Assembly: GCF_042658845.1 (NCBI RefSeq)
Contig: NZ_JBHSRI010000002.1
Coordinates: forward strand, 1 to 64,000
Length of the DNA: 64,000 nucleotides
DNA from: Paenisporosarcina macmurdoensis
GTDB taxonomy: Bacteria; Bacillota; Bacilli; Bacillales_A; Planococcaceae
Reading direction: 5' to 3'
Each line of letters opens with the position of its first letter. Positions within the stretch are counted from its first letter, which is position 1. The translations under genes were made by a program, and so were the position numbers. A model generated the notes under the pieces. The model made no database searches. It worked only from the letters and a program-made list of their open reading frames with translations, and was not told where the DNA came from. Below, in pieces: positions 1 through 8,095 of this stretch.

Positions 1-536
1 TCTTTTCTAACCAAACTTGTTCTTTTTCTTTTCTTTTCAAATAAAATCCCCCCAGAAAATCAAATCTGGGAGGAGTATCTCATGAATCTTCTTCTATTAG
101 AATGTGTGCACTATTTGACGCTCACTGTTGTCCACTCAATATGATTTATTGTCCATTCAACTTGGGATTTCGTCCACTCGCGTGTTCTTTCTGTCCATTC
201 GCTTGGAGACGGACACCATTCCTTCTGAGGAAGACACTAATTCCACTGACCAGAGTTGGATTTGAGTGGCATATTGTCATTTTTGGAGTAGGGCTAGTTT
301 TCTCTATTATTATTCAAAAACATGCCAGAAATTGGCGGAGTTTGTTCGATTTCGTTTAGCGGTTACGCTAGTCTGCATACATAATCCGCCTATTCTATGC
401 GGTATATGGTAAGATAAAGAGTAGTCTGAATTTAGAGAACTAGATTCTGTTATATGAAACTACATCTATTAATTTTTTCCGCTGGTCCGATTACTTCTAT
501 ATAGATATAAAAATATTACTACCTGGAGGTTCTACT
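1..536. other. Non-coding left edge
   Basis: No credible gene is seen before the CEOS-like gene. The stretch holds a CCCAGA/TCTGGG hairpin near 48-75 and a 21-bp-period array near 130-201, listed separately. The rest is AT-rich without recognisable motifs. An open frame at 102-359 runs through the array and has no ribosome binding site or family resemblance. Confidence 0.6.
130..213. repeat. 21-bp-period array, family 1 (GTCCAYTC)
   Basis: The word GTCCACTC or GTCCATTC begins at 130, 151, 172 and 193, exactly 21 bp apart. Bases between the words vary. It lies upstream of the CEOS-like gene. It has the same period as the unrelated arrays at 7874, 10427, 12543, 22113, 37360 and 56273. Confidence 0.85.
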
Positions 537-1511
537 ATTTACACAATTGGATTTGTCATAAGCCATAAGAACAATGAGAAAAGAAGAGCGATACTACCAA
601 AAGACTTACCGAAAATAAAAGCGGTTGCACAATTATACTTTGAAGAAGGATATGGTACTGATTTAGGCTATTCTGATGAAGAATATAAAAATCATGGCGT
701 TCATATCGTTTCTAGAGATCGTGTATTAGAATGTGACGCAATTGTCGATGTTAAATTAGGCGATGCTGATTATTTTGATAAGTTGCCACCTGGTAAACTG
801 TTGATCGGCTGGGCACATGCAGTTCAGGACATTAAATTCACAGATGCAGTACTAGCAGGAAATCATACAGTAATTGCTTGGGAAGAAATGTTTGATGGCG
901 GAAGATATATCTTCTATCGCAATAGAGAAATAGCTGGGGAAGCTGCTATTATCCAAGCATATCAATACTGTGGCAAGATGCCGTATGAAACCAAAGTTGC
1001 GATTCTAGGGAATGGCCATACTGCAAAAGGCGCTCTACGAATTCTCCACGGATTAGGCGCAGATGTTGACGTTTACGGTAGAAAATTGGAATCTCTATTC
1101 AGAAAAAATATGAATGACTATGATGTTCTAGTTAACTGTGTCATGTGGGATACTAGCAGAACAGATAGAATCATCTATAAAGAAGATTTGAAAAATCTGA
1201 AAAAAGGCGCGATGATCGTAGATGTAAGTTGTGATCCTAATTTAGAAATTGAGACTTCACGTCCTTCAAGCATCGACGATCCAGTCTATACGGTTGACGG
1301 AGTTGTCCATTACACGGTGGATAATACGCCTGCCATGTTCCCTCATACCGTTACAAAAGTTTTGAGCGAAGAGTTTTGTGGAATGGTAGATATGCTCTCT
1401 GAAGGCACTTGGTCGGATATGGTTCGTAACGCAATTGTCATCGATAAAGGTCATATTCTTGATAAGCATATTACAGAATTCAGAGAAGCTAGAGGCTTGT
1501 TAGTTAAATAA
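537..1511 (+). CDS. ceo: N5-(carboxyethyl)ornithine synthase-like dehydrogenase, apparent ATT start
   Basis: Predicted NAD(P)H-dependent reductive condensation of pyruvate with the side-chain amine of ornithine (or lysine), in the alanine-dehydrogenase-like superfamily. The 324-residue frame resembles lactococcal CEOS from its N-terminus (TIGFVISHKNNEKRRAILP) through EEMFDGGRY and NREIAGEAA to a Rossmann motif ILGNGHTAKGALRIL (about residues 155-170) and the VDVSCD and TVDGVVHYTVD segments. Family similarity begins about 80 residues before the first ATG (783). The only start that keeps it is ATT at 537, six bases after GGAGGT (525-530); no ATG, GTG or TTG serves. Either a rare ATT start is used, as in infC, or the start codon has mutated. 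A terminator follows directly. The substrate is inferred from the family. Confidence 0.78.
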   Translation: MYTIGFVISHKNNEKRRAILPKDLPKIKAVAQLYFEEGYGTDLGYSDEEYKNHGVHIVSRDRVLECDAIVDVKLGDADYFDKLPPGKLLIGWAHAVQDIKFTDAVLAGNHTVIAWEEMFDGGRYIFYRNREIAGEAAIIQAYQYCGKMPYETKVAILGNGHTAKGALRILHGLGADVDVYGRKLESLFRKNMNDYDVLVNCVMWDTSRTDRIIYKEDLKNLKKGAMIVDVSCDPNLEIETSRPSSIDDPVYTVDGVVHYTVDNTPAMFPHTVTKVLSEEFCGMVDMLSEGTWSDMVRNAIVIDKGHILDKHITEFREARGLLVK

Positions 1512-1530
1512 TAAATCGCAAACCTATAGA

Positions 1531-1568
1531 AAGGAGCAATGTGAGATTTAATCACTTTGCTCCTTTTT
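1531..1568 (+). terminator. Rho-independent terminator of the CEOS-like gene
   Basis: A 13-bp stem with one mismatch (AGGAGCAATGTGA / TCACTTTGCTCCT) is followed by eight T residues, starting 19 bases after the stop codon. Confidence 0.85.
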
Positions 1569-1733
1569 TTCATTAATTTCTATTAAAAATCAAGAAATTT
1601 TTAAAACGAAATCACTATTTACTAGTAATAAAGTTGTCTTTTTAATTAACTTCGGGTCAAATGGTTTAAGTTTATGGGAGATGAGGTAAATAGAAAGAAA
1701 TAGATGTAAAAAAAGAAGGAGGACGTTTCACCT

Positions 1734-1871
1734 ATGAAACTTATTCTTCATGAAATCAGACGATTAGAACAAGATTATTACAACTGCGATATTTCTTTTA
1801 TAAAAGAACTGATACTGAGTGATATCAGACTTTTAATTAAAGCAGTATATATTATTGAAGAACCAATATAA
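1734..1871 (+). CDS. Small hypothetical protein, 45 aa
   Basis: A 45-codon frame beginning MKLILHEIRRLEQDYYNC and ending in IIEEPI, with a strong ribosome binding site (AAGGAGGA, 1716-1723) 10-11 bases before ATG. It is charged and probably helical, with no signal peptide or membrane segment. It lies alone between the CEOS terminator and a hairpin at 1912-1968. I do not recognise a family. A Spo0E-like short helical regulator was considered, but the SxxxD signature is absent. The support is the ribosome binding site and isolation rather than homology. Confidence 0.5.
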   Translation: MKLILHEIRRLEQDYYNCDISFIKELILSDIRLLIKAVYIIEEPI

Positions 1872-1911
1872 ACTTACATTTACTTTTTAATAGAGAGTTA
1901 AGAAATTATCC

Positions 1912-1968
1912 AAGAATGACATACAGAGGTGCACCTAAGTTTTGAGGTGTTTTCTGTATGTCATTTTT
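1912..1968 (+). terminator. Hairpin with T-run after the small ORF
   Basis: Arms AATGACATACAG and CTGTATGTCATT enclose a loop with a secondary AGGTG/GAGGTG complementarity and are followed by TTTTTG. It is a plausible terminator for the 45-aa ORF. Confidence 0.75.
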
Positions 1969-2180
1969 GTTGCGTCTATAGGTAACTAACCGGGAATCTA
2001 GCAGCGTTCGAAAGCTTCATTTCGGACGCTATTTGTATGTAATGGACTAGAATATTTATCCATTTCACAAGAAGGTTTTAGCAAAAGTATTTAATTTAGC
2101 TGAATTCCTACATATATTTACAGAATAGATTAAACTGAAGAGAGATGATTGTGTATATGCTTTAAAGGAGAGAAAATATA
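1969..2180. other. Intergenic region with one extra hairpin
   Basis: It contains an AGCGTTCGAAA / TTTCGGACGCT hairpin (about 2003-2030) without a clear T-run. I see no convincing promoter for the next gene. Confidence 0.4.
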
Positions 2181-2465
2181 ATGCAGATTAATATTCATAT
2201 TATCATGGGGTTAAACGAAGATTCACTTGGAACAGCGAGCTATTTACAACGATGTAATGAAGTGGTTTATATTTTTGATAGATCCATCGAAGGAGTACAA
2301 AAGCTCCAAGATTTCACTCATGTCGATCAACAATTTATCGATTCGATTGATCACACTTTATTCAAAGTATTTGTTTATGATCCGCCGTATAAAAAAGGAC
2401 AACTTCTTCGAGCAAAAAAATCGTTTATGACGGAGAAGAAGGTACTTGGTGAAGATGAGCAATAA
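2181..2465 (+). CDS. Hypothetical protein, paralogue of 30372-30674
   Basis: A 94-residue acidic protein with ATG preceded by AAAGGAGA (2164-2171). No signal peptide or membrane helix. It aligns along most of its length with the product at 30372: NIHxIxGxNExS at the start, VYIxD near residue 30, VDxxFxDxID near 50, and PYxxxQLL near 70. The C-terminal tails diverge and are charged. The alternation of short strands and helices suggests a small alpha/beta domain. I do not recognise the family. It may be co-transcribed with the acetyltransferase 20 bp downstream. Confidence 0.7.
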   Translation: MQINIHIIMGLNEDSLGTASYLQRCNEVVYIFDRSIEGVQKLQDFTHVDQQFIDSIDHTLFKVFVYDPPYKKGQLLRAKKSFMTEKKVLGEDEQ

Positions 2466-2485
2466 ATAATAAAGGAATGAAGTAT

Positions 2486-3019
2486 ATGAATATACAGTAT
2501 GAAGTGATAACGGATGAAAAGATTGAATGCTGTAGGGATATGTGCAATGAACTCATGGCCTTTCAAAAGTCGAAATCACACATAAAACCGGAACTGTTTG
2601 ACAACATGAACTTTGACACACGGATGATTCCTTCCATAAAAAACGCACTAAATAATTATACTGTGGTCGTTAAAGATGATGAAGAAATAGTAGGTTATGT
2701 ATATTCAAATATCTCACCAAAAGAAACCTATTCAAGTGATTTTGCCACTTTTTTTGACATGTCTTCCGTTAGCAAAAATAATGTCGGTTGTTTATCTCAA
2801 TTTTATATTAAAGAAGACTACAGACAATATGGGATTGGTTCGAAGCTTTTCACTATGTCGATGGAGTGGTTGGAGCAATTTGAAGATGTAGATGATTATT
2901 TTATCTTTGTCTCAAATGGCAATGACAGCGCCTTGGAATTCTATAAACGTAAAGGTTTTTTAGAAAGCCATGACATATTGGATGGGTTTATTACTGTTTT
3001 ACGGAACAAAAACCAATGA
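2486..3019 (+). CDS. GNAT-family N-acetyltransferase
   Basis: Predicted acetyl-CoA-dependent N-acetyltransferase of 177 residues, substrate unknown. The acetyl-CoA-binding motif A reads FYIKEDYRQYGIGSKLF (about residues 105-121), after the LSQ strand typical of GNAT beta-4. Motif B is NGNDSALEFYKRKGFLE (about 145-161), ending in the usual YxxxGF element. ATG 2486 is chosen over ATG 2477 because AAAGGA (2471-2476) lies nine bases before 2486 but directly abuts 2477. It follows the 94-aa unknown gene by 20 bp on the same strand and may share its transcript. No terminator is evident after it. Confidence 0.85.
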   Translation: MNIQYEVITDEKIECCRDMCNELMAFQKSKSHIKPELFDNMNFDTRMIPSIKNALNNYTVVVKDDEEIVGYVYSNISPKETYSSDFATFFDMSSVSKNNVGCLSQFYIKEDYRQYGIGSKLFTMSMEWLEQFEDVDDYFIFVSNGNDSALEFYKRKGFLESHDILDGFITVLRNKNQ

Positions 3020-3112
3020 CGGTGAAGAAGTTAGTACTATTTAAGATAAGTGTACATATCATGTTTCAGATTGTAATTACTTAAAAAATAGAAATTACAG
3101 AGGAGAAACATA

Positions 3113-3586
3113 ATGAATTTGTTTTCAAAAATCCCCAATATTGCGGAGTCATTAAATCTTGATAAATTACACATGACGAAACATGGGCTTGAAGTTCGTT
3201 TAAAAGAAGAGCAGTTAGAAAGTTGGATGGTTGAGAAAATGCCATCGAATATGAAAGGTTTTACAGTTCAATTTTCAGACGACGACACATTGAAAATTAA
3301 AGGACAAATATCTAAATTAGGCATACCGGTCAAGTTTAGCATGACTCTGAAACCCGAGGCAGTTAACGGTCGTGTTGCAACTTTTCAAATTGTTGAGTTC
3401 AAACCACTGAACGCAGAGAAGTTGAAGCAGAAAGTATTAAACCGTCCTCCTTATCTTCAATATGCTGCGAATCTAGTGCATATTGATCTAAACGGACACC
3501 CAACTTTAAAGAAGGTTCCTATTGGTTCGATTAAGAGCATAACGATTGAAGAAGGCGAAATGAATATTGGATTGTCGATCAAATAA
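3113..3586 (+). CDS. Hypothetical protein, possibly lipid-binding-like beta domain
   Basis: A 157-residue soluble protein with ATG behind AGAGGAGAAA. It has alternating hydrophobic and charged strands (GLEVRLKEEQLESWM, GFTVQFSDDDTLKIKGQIS, VKFSMTLKPEAV) and a closing IGSIKSITIEEGEMNIGLSIK. The layout resembles small beta-rich DUF2993/LmeA-type domains, but without their signal peptide. That is only a fold-level impression. It has no catalytic motif. Its neighbour 51 bp downstream is the macro-domain gene on the same strand. Confidence 0.6.
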   Translation: MNLFSKIPNIAESLNLDKLHMTKHGLEVRLKEEQLESWMVEKMPSNMKGFTVQFSDDDTLKIKGQISKLGIPVKFSMTLKPEAVNGRVATFQIVEFKPLNAEKLKQKVLNRPPYLQYAANLVHIDLNGHPTLKKVPIGSIKSITIEEGEMNIGLSIK

Positions 3587-3637
3587 AATCTAGTATCCCA
3601 TTGGTATAACATAGTTTCATAGAAGGAGCCCCTAATC

Positions 3638-4636
3638 ATGCCTTTAGAAATCGTCAGAAACGACATAACAAAAATGGATGTAGATGCAATCGTCAATGCG
3701 GCAAACTCAGAACTTCATATGGGTGGAGGTGTTTGCGGGGCGATTTTCAGAGCCGCTGGAGCACTTGAGTTGCAGGAGGCATGCAATGAAATTGGTCATT
3801 GCGAAGTTGGAGAGTCTGTTTGGACAGATGGCTTCCAGTTACAGGCGAAAACCATTATCCATACAGTTGGTCCAATTTGGCGAGGTGGTAGCCATGACGA
3901 GGAAAAGCTTCTTCATTCCTGTTATGTACATTCGTTGGAAACAGCTACATCTCTTAACTGTGAGTCAATAGCGTTCCCACTCATTTCGTCTGGCGTTTAT
4001 GGGTATCCGAAAGAGCAGGCCTTGCAAGTAGCGATTTCTGCCATCCATGAATTTTTAATGGACCATGAGATGTTGGTTTACCTGGTTGTTTTTGATAAAC
4101 AATCATTCGGCTTCAGTGAAAAACTATTCAATTCCATTCATCAGTATATCGACGAGAATTATGTCGAAGAACATAACTTGAATTACTCGCGAAACCGGGC
4201 GGAGCTTCAACAAGAGATACAATCTCAGTATCATTTCGAGGAAGAGTCGTTACATGAAATAAAGAGAAAAAGTTTAGTGGATGTATTGGGACAGATTGAT
4301 GAATCCTTTTCAGAGAGACTGTTTTACTATATTGATGAAAAAGGGATGACGGATGTAGCAACCTATAAAAAAGCGAATCTTGATCGCCGCCTTTTTTCAA
4401 AAATCCGCAATTCACCCGATTACACACCGCTGAAAAAAACAGCTATCGCTTTTGCCATTGCTTTGGAATTGGATTTGGATGAAACGAAGGATTTACTGGA
4501 GAAGGCTGGCTATACTTTGTCACAAAGCAGTAAATTTGATGTCATCATTCAGTACTTCATTAAAGAAGAGAACTACAATATTTATGAAATAAACGAAGCG
4601 TTGTTTGCTTTTGACCAGTTGTTGCTCGGAGCTTAA
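3638..4636 (+). CDS. Macro-domain protein with C-terminal helical domain
   Basis: A 332-residue cytoplasmic protein. Residues 1-175 are a macro domain that binds ADP-ribose: IVNAANSELHMGGGVCGAIF with the conserved Asn pair and Gly-rich loop, then ISSGVYGYPKEQA as the phosphate loop. Bacterial members remove ADP-ribose or deacetylate O-acetyl-ADP-ribose. Residues 220-332 form a separate helical module (ESFSERLFYYIDEKGMTD, YKKANLDRRLFSKIR, TAIAFAIALELDLDETKDLL) seen at the C-terminus of some Firmicutes macro proteins. Its look is of a degenerate helix-turn-helix. The function is unknown. A ribosome binding site (AAGGAG) precedes ATG. A perfect terminator separates it from the vWA gene. Confidence 0.88.
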   Translation: MPLEIVRNDITKMDVDAIVNAANSELHMGGGVCGAIFRAAGALELQEACNEIGHCEVGESVWTDGFQLQAKTIIHTVGPIWRGGSHDEEKLLHSCYVHSLETATSLNCESIAFPLISSGVYGYPKEQALQVAISAIHEFLMDHEMLVYLVVFDKQSFGFSEKLFNSIHQYIDENYVEEHNLNYSRNRAELQQEIQSQYHFEEESLHEIKRKSLVDVLGQIDESFSERLFYYIDEKGMTDVATYKKANLDRRLFSKIRNSPDYTPLKKTAIAFAIALELDLDETKDLLEKAGYTLSQSSKFDVIIQYFIKEENYNIYEINEALFAFDQLLLGA

Positions 4637-4638
4637 TT

Positions 4639-4662
4639 GTCGCTTTAGAAGCGACCTTTTTG
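4639..4662 (+). terminator. Terminator between the macro and vWA genes
   Basis: A perfect seven-bp stem GTCGCTT / AAGCGAC with a three-base loop is followed by five T residues. It starts within three bases of the macro-gene stop codon. Confidence 0.8.
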
Positions 4663-4730
4663 TTTTAGAAAAAGCTTATTCTTAAGTTGTAAAGGGTAGT
4701 TATCCTAGAAAACTTAAGGAGGAAAATAAA

Positions 4731-5375
4731 ATGAATTCGAAAAGTACTGAGTTGGTTTTTATTCTAGATAAAAGCGGTTCTATGGCAGGGCTTGAGAGCG
4801 ATACAATTGGTGGATTCAATGCCTTGATCACTAAGCAGAAAAAAGAACAGGGTGATGCGCGGGTCACGACGGTCCTGTTCAATCATGACTATGAGTTGCT
4901 GCATGACCGGATTTCAATTAAAGGTATCGCGCCGATTACGGATAAGGAATACGAAGTGAGTGGCACAACTGCCTTACTTGATGCGATCGGTTCGACCATC
5001 CAAAAGATCGGCAATGCTCAAAAAAGAACAAGTGAAGAAGAACGTGCAGGAAAAGTCATGTTTATCATCACCACAGATGGACATGAAAACGCCAGCTATG
5101 AATACGATTACAAAAAAATAAAGTCGATGATTGCGCATCAGAAAGACACTTACAACTGGGAGTTTGTGTTTTTAGGGGCTAACATTGATGCAGTGTCCAC
5201 AGCAGAAAAATTCGGAATCGATGAAGACTTCGCAGTAAAATACCATGCCGACACTGAAGGCACCCAACTCAATTATAAAGTGTTGAATGAAACCGTCGGT
5301 TCTTTCCGGATGGGCAATAAACTGGATCGCTCGTGGAAAGCAGATATTGAAGCAGATTTTGAGCAGCGGAAGTAA
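4731..5375 (+). CDS. von Willebrand factor A domain protein (TerY-like)
   Basis: A 214-residue single-domain vWA protein, predicted to bind a metal through its MIDAS site and mediate protein contacts. The DxSxS motif is LDKSGSMAG at residues 12-20, the conserved Thr lies in SGTTALLDAIG (about 79-89), and the third Asp in FIITTDGHEN (about 109-118). It has no signal peptide, so it is cytoplasmic like the TerY/YfbK groups. Ribosome binding site AAGGAGG. It is 94 bp downstream of the macro gene and separated from it by a terminator, so the two are neighbours but not clearly one transcript. Macro and vWA genes co-occur in TerY-type phosphorylation/ADP-ribose loci. A joint role here is inference. 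Confidence 0.85.
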   Translation: MNSKSTELVFILDKSGSMAGLESDTIGGFNALITKQKKEQGDARVTTVLFNHDYELLHDRISIKGIAPITDKEYEVSGTTALLDAIGSTIQKIGNAQKRTSEEERAGKVMFIITTDGHENASYEYDYKKIKSMIAHQKDTYNWEFVFLGANIDAVSTAEKFGIDEDFAVKYHADTEGTQLNYKVLNETVGSFRMGNKLDRSWKADIEADFEQRK

Positions 5376-5425
5376 TGTTAGGCATAGTGGGAAGAAACAA
5401 CCTTTAGTAAGATGAAATTCAACCA

Positions 5426-5463
5426 AGAGAGTATCGAAGTGTCACTTTGATACTCTTTTTCAT
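5426..5463 (+). terminator. Terminator of the vWA gene
   Basis: The stem AGAGTATC(G)AAG / CTTTGATACTCT is followed by TTTTTC, about 50 bp after the vWA stop codon. Confidence 0.8.
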
Positions 5464-5617
5464 TCTTTAATTTCAGTACTATTAGAGTGCGTCATTGACC
5501 CAGTAGACTTTCTGGAACTCTCAGATCAAAGAAGTTCCCCTGTTCCAACCATTTGTCCAAATACATTCAAACATGGTACGCTTTTACTAGGATGTTAATG
5601 GAAGCAGGTGAAGTGCT

Positions 5618-7438
5618 TTGGTAGGACGTAATGACCCTTGTACTTGCGGGAGCGGGAAGAAATACAAAAAATGTTGTGGCAAGAACAATGTTGTCGAATT
5701 GTCATCAGTTATCAATGGAGAACTTGCACGAATTTCGAATGGCTTTATAGAAAATGGACTAAGTCCTCGTGAATATGGGGAATTGGATATACGCACACGT
5801 CAGTGGCATTCGGAACTTAGAGACCTCTTTGAAGAAGAATTAATCGACGTATTAGCACTGGATAGCTATTATTATTTGGATCGAAATGAATTATGGACAA
5901 ACTATTTAAAAAAACAAATTTCGAAACATCCACGGAAACAAGTCATTGACGTGCTAACGTCATGGCAACAACCGTTTCTTTTGTTCGGTCAAATAACACA
6001 AGAGTTAGAGACTGAGCTCATCGTAAAAGATGACCTGAAGGATATCACGTATTCAATTCCTGGAAAAATAACGGAGTCTCATATTGGAGAATGGATGCTA
6101 GGAATCGTCCTGCCTGATGCACGACATGGAGATTTTGGCCTTGCCGGAACAGACGGCATCATTTTCATTCCAGACGATTCCACAGGTTTAGTTGGCCAAA
6201 TTCGTGCCATCATGAAATCACCTGATATGGATGTATTGAATATTTATCGACTGTTTGTTCAAATGGAACACGTATTTGACCTTACTCCTTTTCAACAACA
6301 AGTGGTGGACTTGACTCAGCAATATTTGGCAGACCATAGTTACGAGGAACAGATTGTGCTACCTATGCTATCGGCATTTTTGTTGAAAAACGAAGTCAAA
6401 GCGAAGAAACCAAGTGCAGTAGCGGCAGGTATGATTCAAGTTGCGCATGATTTTCAACTAATCGGTTCTAGTTATTCCACATTAAAAGAAGTCGGCGAAT
6501 ACTTCAATGTGTCGAGTGCTACCGTCTCTAAGTACCGAGAACAAGTGGGAGATTTTATGATGGCCACCATGGCTCAGGTAAACAAGGAAGACTCTGAACA
6601 ACAATCGTTCCAGGTACTATCAACTGATATGGGGGCTGACCCACGGGCTACGGAAAGATTTATGTGGGAAATGGTCATGCGGTCTAAACAGCAGTCTTTT
6701 GATACGATTGAAACCTTAAATGCGCATATGAAAGAAAAAATGGATGAAGAATACGAACCTATAAATGAAGATGAGCAAGCACAGTTACTTTGCTATAAAG
6801 CGTATGAAGCTGAAACTGAAGAATTACGTATACAACTTACTAATGAAGCGGCAGCCATTCAACCTAATAATGCGGACGTGCACCTGTTATTGGCACAACA
6901 GTGTACAAATAAAGTAGAGCAAGAAAATCATTACTTGAAAGGAATCATTGCCTCCCTCAAAATGGCTGAGCTTTCTATCGAACAAGCATGGCAAAATGTC
7001 CTAAACCGACCCTATTTACGGGCTCTTTTTAGCTATGGAGCATGGCTTATGACAGAAAAAAGACATAAAGAAGCCGTGGAGAACTTTCATCATATCCTTG
7101 AGGTAAATTCAGATGATCATCAGGGCGTTCGCTGGTTGATGGCGGCTGCTTATGTAGATTTAGGATTATCTGTAGAAGCGGAACGAGTTTTGAACGAAAT
7201 GGATTCAGACGATCATCAAGCTATTTTTTATTATATTGAAAGGGCTATTGATCGAAGTGAATCAGATTTAGCGAGTAACAGTGCCGACTCGAAATATGGA
7301 GAAAACTTAAATAAACATGTAAATGCTATGTTAGCAGAAGGAAAGCACCCTGGAGCATTTCCAAGAACACTTAACCTTCAATCTGGAAGTAAGGATGAAG
7401 CCAAACTGATTTATTGGTTGCTGAGTGAATTACTCTAG
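5618..7438 (+). CDS. SEC-C zinc-motif protein with HTH and TPR-like C-terminus
   Basis: A 606-residue cytoplasmic protein starting at TTG (AGGTGAAG upstream). Residues 5-20 are a SEC-C zinc-binding motif, NDPCTCGSGKKYKKCC (Cys8, Cys10, Cys19, Cys20). In SecA this motif binds Zn and contacts ribosome/SecB, but it usually sits at the C-terminus. A helix-turn-helix-like segment (TLKEVGEYFNVSSATVSKYR) lies near residues 288-307. Residues about 400-540 contain TPR-like helical pairs (LFSYGAWLMTEKRHKEAVENF, MAAAYVDLGLSVEAERVL). The middle is not recognised. The combination suggests an adaptor or regulator rather than an enzyme. No operon partner is evident; a terminator follows. Confidence 0.8.
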   Translation: MVGRNDPCTCGSGKKYKKCCGKNNVVELSSVINGELARISNGFIENGLSPREYGELDIRTRQWHSELRDLFEEELIDVLALDSYYYLDRNELWTNYLKKQISKHPRKQVIDVLTSWQQPFLLFGQITQELETELIVKDDLKDITYSIPGKITESHIGEWMLGIVLPDARHGDFGLAGTDGIIFIPDDSTGLVGQIRAIMKSPDMDVLNIYRLFVQMEHVFDLTPFQQQVVDLTQQYLADHSYEEQIVLPMLSAFLLKNEVKAKKPSAVAAGMIQVAHDFQLIGSSYSTLKEVGEYFNVSSATVSKYREQVGDFMMATMAQVNKEDSEQQSFQVLSTDMGADPRATERFMWEMVMRSKQQSFDTIETLNAHMKEKMDEEYEPINEDEQAQLLCYKAYEAETEELRIQLTNEAAAIQPNNADVHLLLAQQCTNKVEQENHYLKGIIASLKMAELSIEQAWQNVLNRPYLRALFSYGAWLMTEKRHKEAVENFHHILEVNSDDHQGVRWLMAAAYVDLGLSVEAERVLNEMDSDDHQAIFYYIERAIDRSESDLASNSADSKYGENLNKHVNAMLAEGKHPGAFPRTLNLQSGSKDEAKLIYWLLSELL

Positions 7439-7518
7439 TTGTTTGTCATCGATAGATTTGAATTTAACGATGGACAACATTGCAGCGAAGTTGAGAAAAT
7501 AGAATAATAATGTAAAAG

Positions 7519-7552
7519 TAGTGACCGAATATGCATTTTCGGTCGCTTTTTT
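7519..7552 (+). terminator. Terminator after the SEC-C gene (TTCGG-type family)
   Basis: The hairpin AGTGACCGAA / TTTCGGTCGCT is followed by six T residues. It is one of several hairpins in this window built on C(A/G)CCGAA...TTCGG stems. Confidence 0.85.
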
Positions 7553-7727
7553 AATTTAGAATGGATGTATTTACTATAGTACTATTTCTATAAATGGTTA
7601 ATTTATTATATTTATCCCCCGATACACATTTCGTTTAGAGAGATAAGATAAACATTTGGTAAAGTCATTATTAATAAAAGTATTTAAAATCGATTTTTAT
7701 TCTTCGGTTACGGATGGGTTAAAAAAA

Positions 7728-7788
7728 TGCGAATGAAGGTGTCACCCACAGAAAAGGATTTTGGCTACAGCCAAAATCAGTAATAAAG
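7728..7788 (+). repeat. Dispersed ~60-bp hairpin repeat, copy A
   Basis: Consensus GAACGAAGGGTGTCACT-ayAGAAAAGG, a GGNTTTTGGC..GCCAAAANC hairpin, then A-TAATAAAG. This copy is nearly identical to 38966-39026. Other copies are at 22034-22095 (minus), 33727-33781 and 39128-39188, with partial ones at 17157-17186 and 41030-41070. Confidence 0.8.
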
Positions 7789-7873
7789 GTTTTGAACTTC
7801 TTCTATATTTCATTGTAAATCGTGCCATTGCGTCCTTGTTAACGTCATAGAGGCATAGTTCAATTTGATGTGT

Positions 7874-7974
7874 ATATCGTAAATAGACAGCAGTTTATTG
7901 TTACTAGAGAGAGCAGTATATCGTGACTAGTGAGAAAGATATCGTGACTAGTGAAATAAATATTGATAACTAAT
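7874..7974. repeat. 21-bp-period array, family 2 (ATATCGTGACTAGT), locus a
   Basis: Units start at 7874, 7895, 7918, 7939 and 7960: steps of 21, 23, 21 and 21. The 23-bp step coincides with a GAGAGAG slippage tract. The conserved 14-mer is intact at 7918 and 7939 and degenerate in the other three. It lies between the SEC-C gene and the LytTR gene. Confidence 0.85.
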
Positions 7975-8095
7975 CAAAGTCACCACAAATTCGCCCAATA
8001 TAGCTGACACTCTAGGCAAGCTTATCCTTTCCATCCCTTTGTCCGTTATAATAGAAGAAAGAGATTGTTTGTTACGGAAGAGGTGCTTTTGTTAG

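Noticed and set aside
48..75. Possible terminator for a minus-strand gene
   Set aside because: CCCAGA/TCTGGG can pair and the minus strand has a loose T-tract, but no minus-strand gene lies upstream of it in the window.
102..359. 85-aa open frame at the left edge
   Set aside because: It runs through the GTCCAYTC 21-bp array; no ribosome binding site; Cys/Pro content reflects the repeat, not a family.
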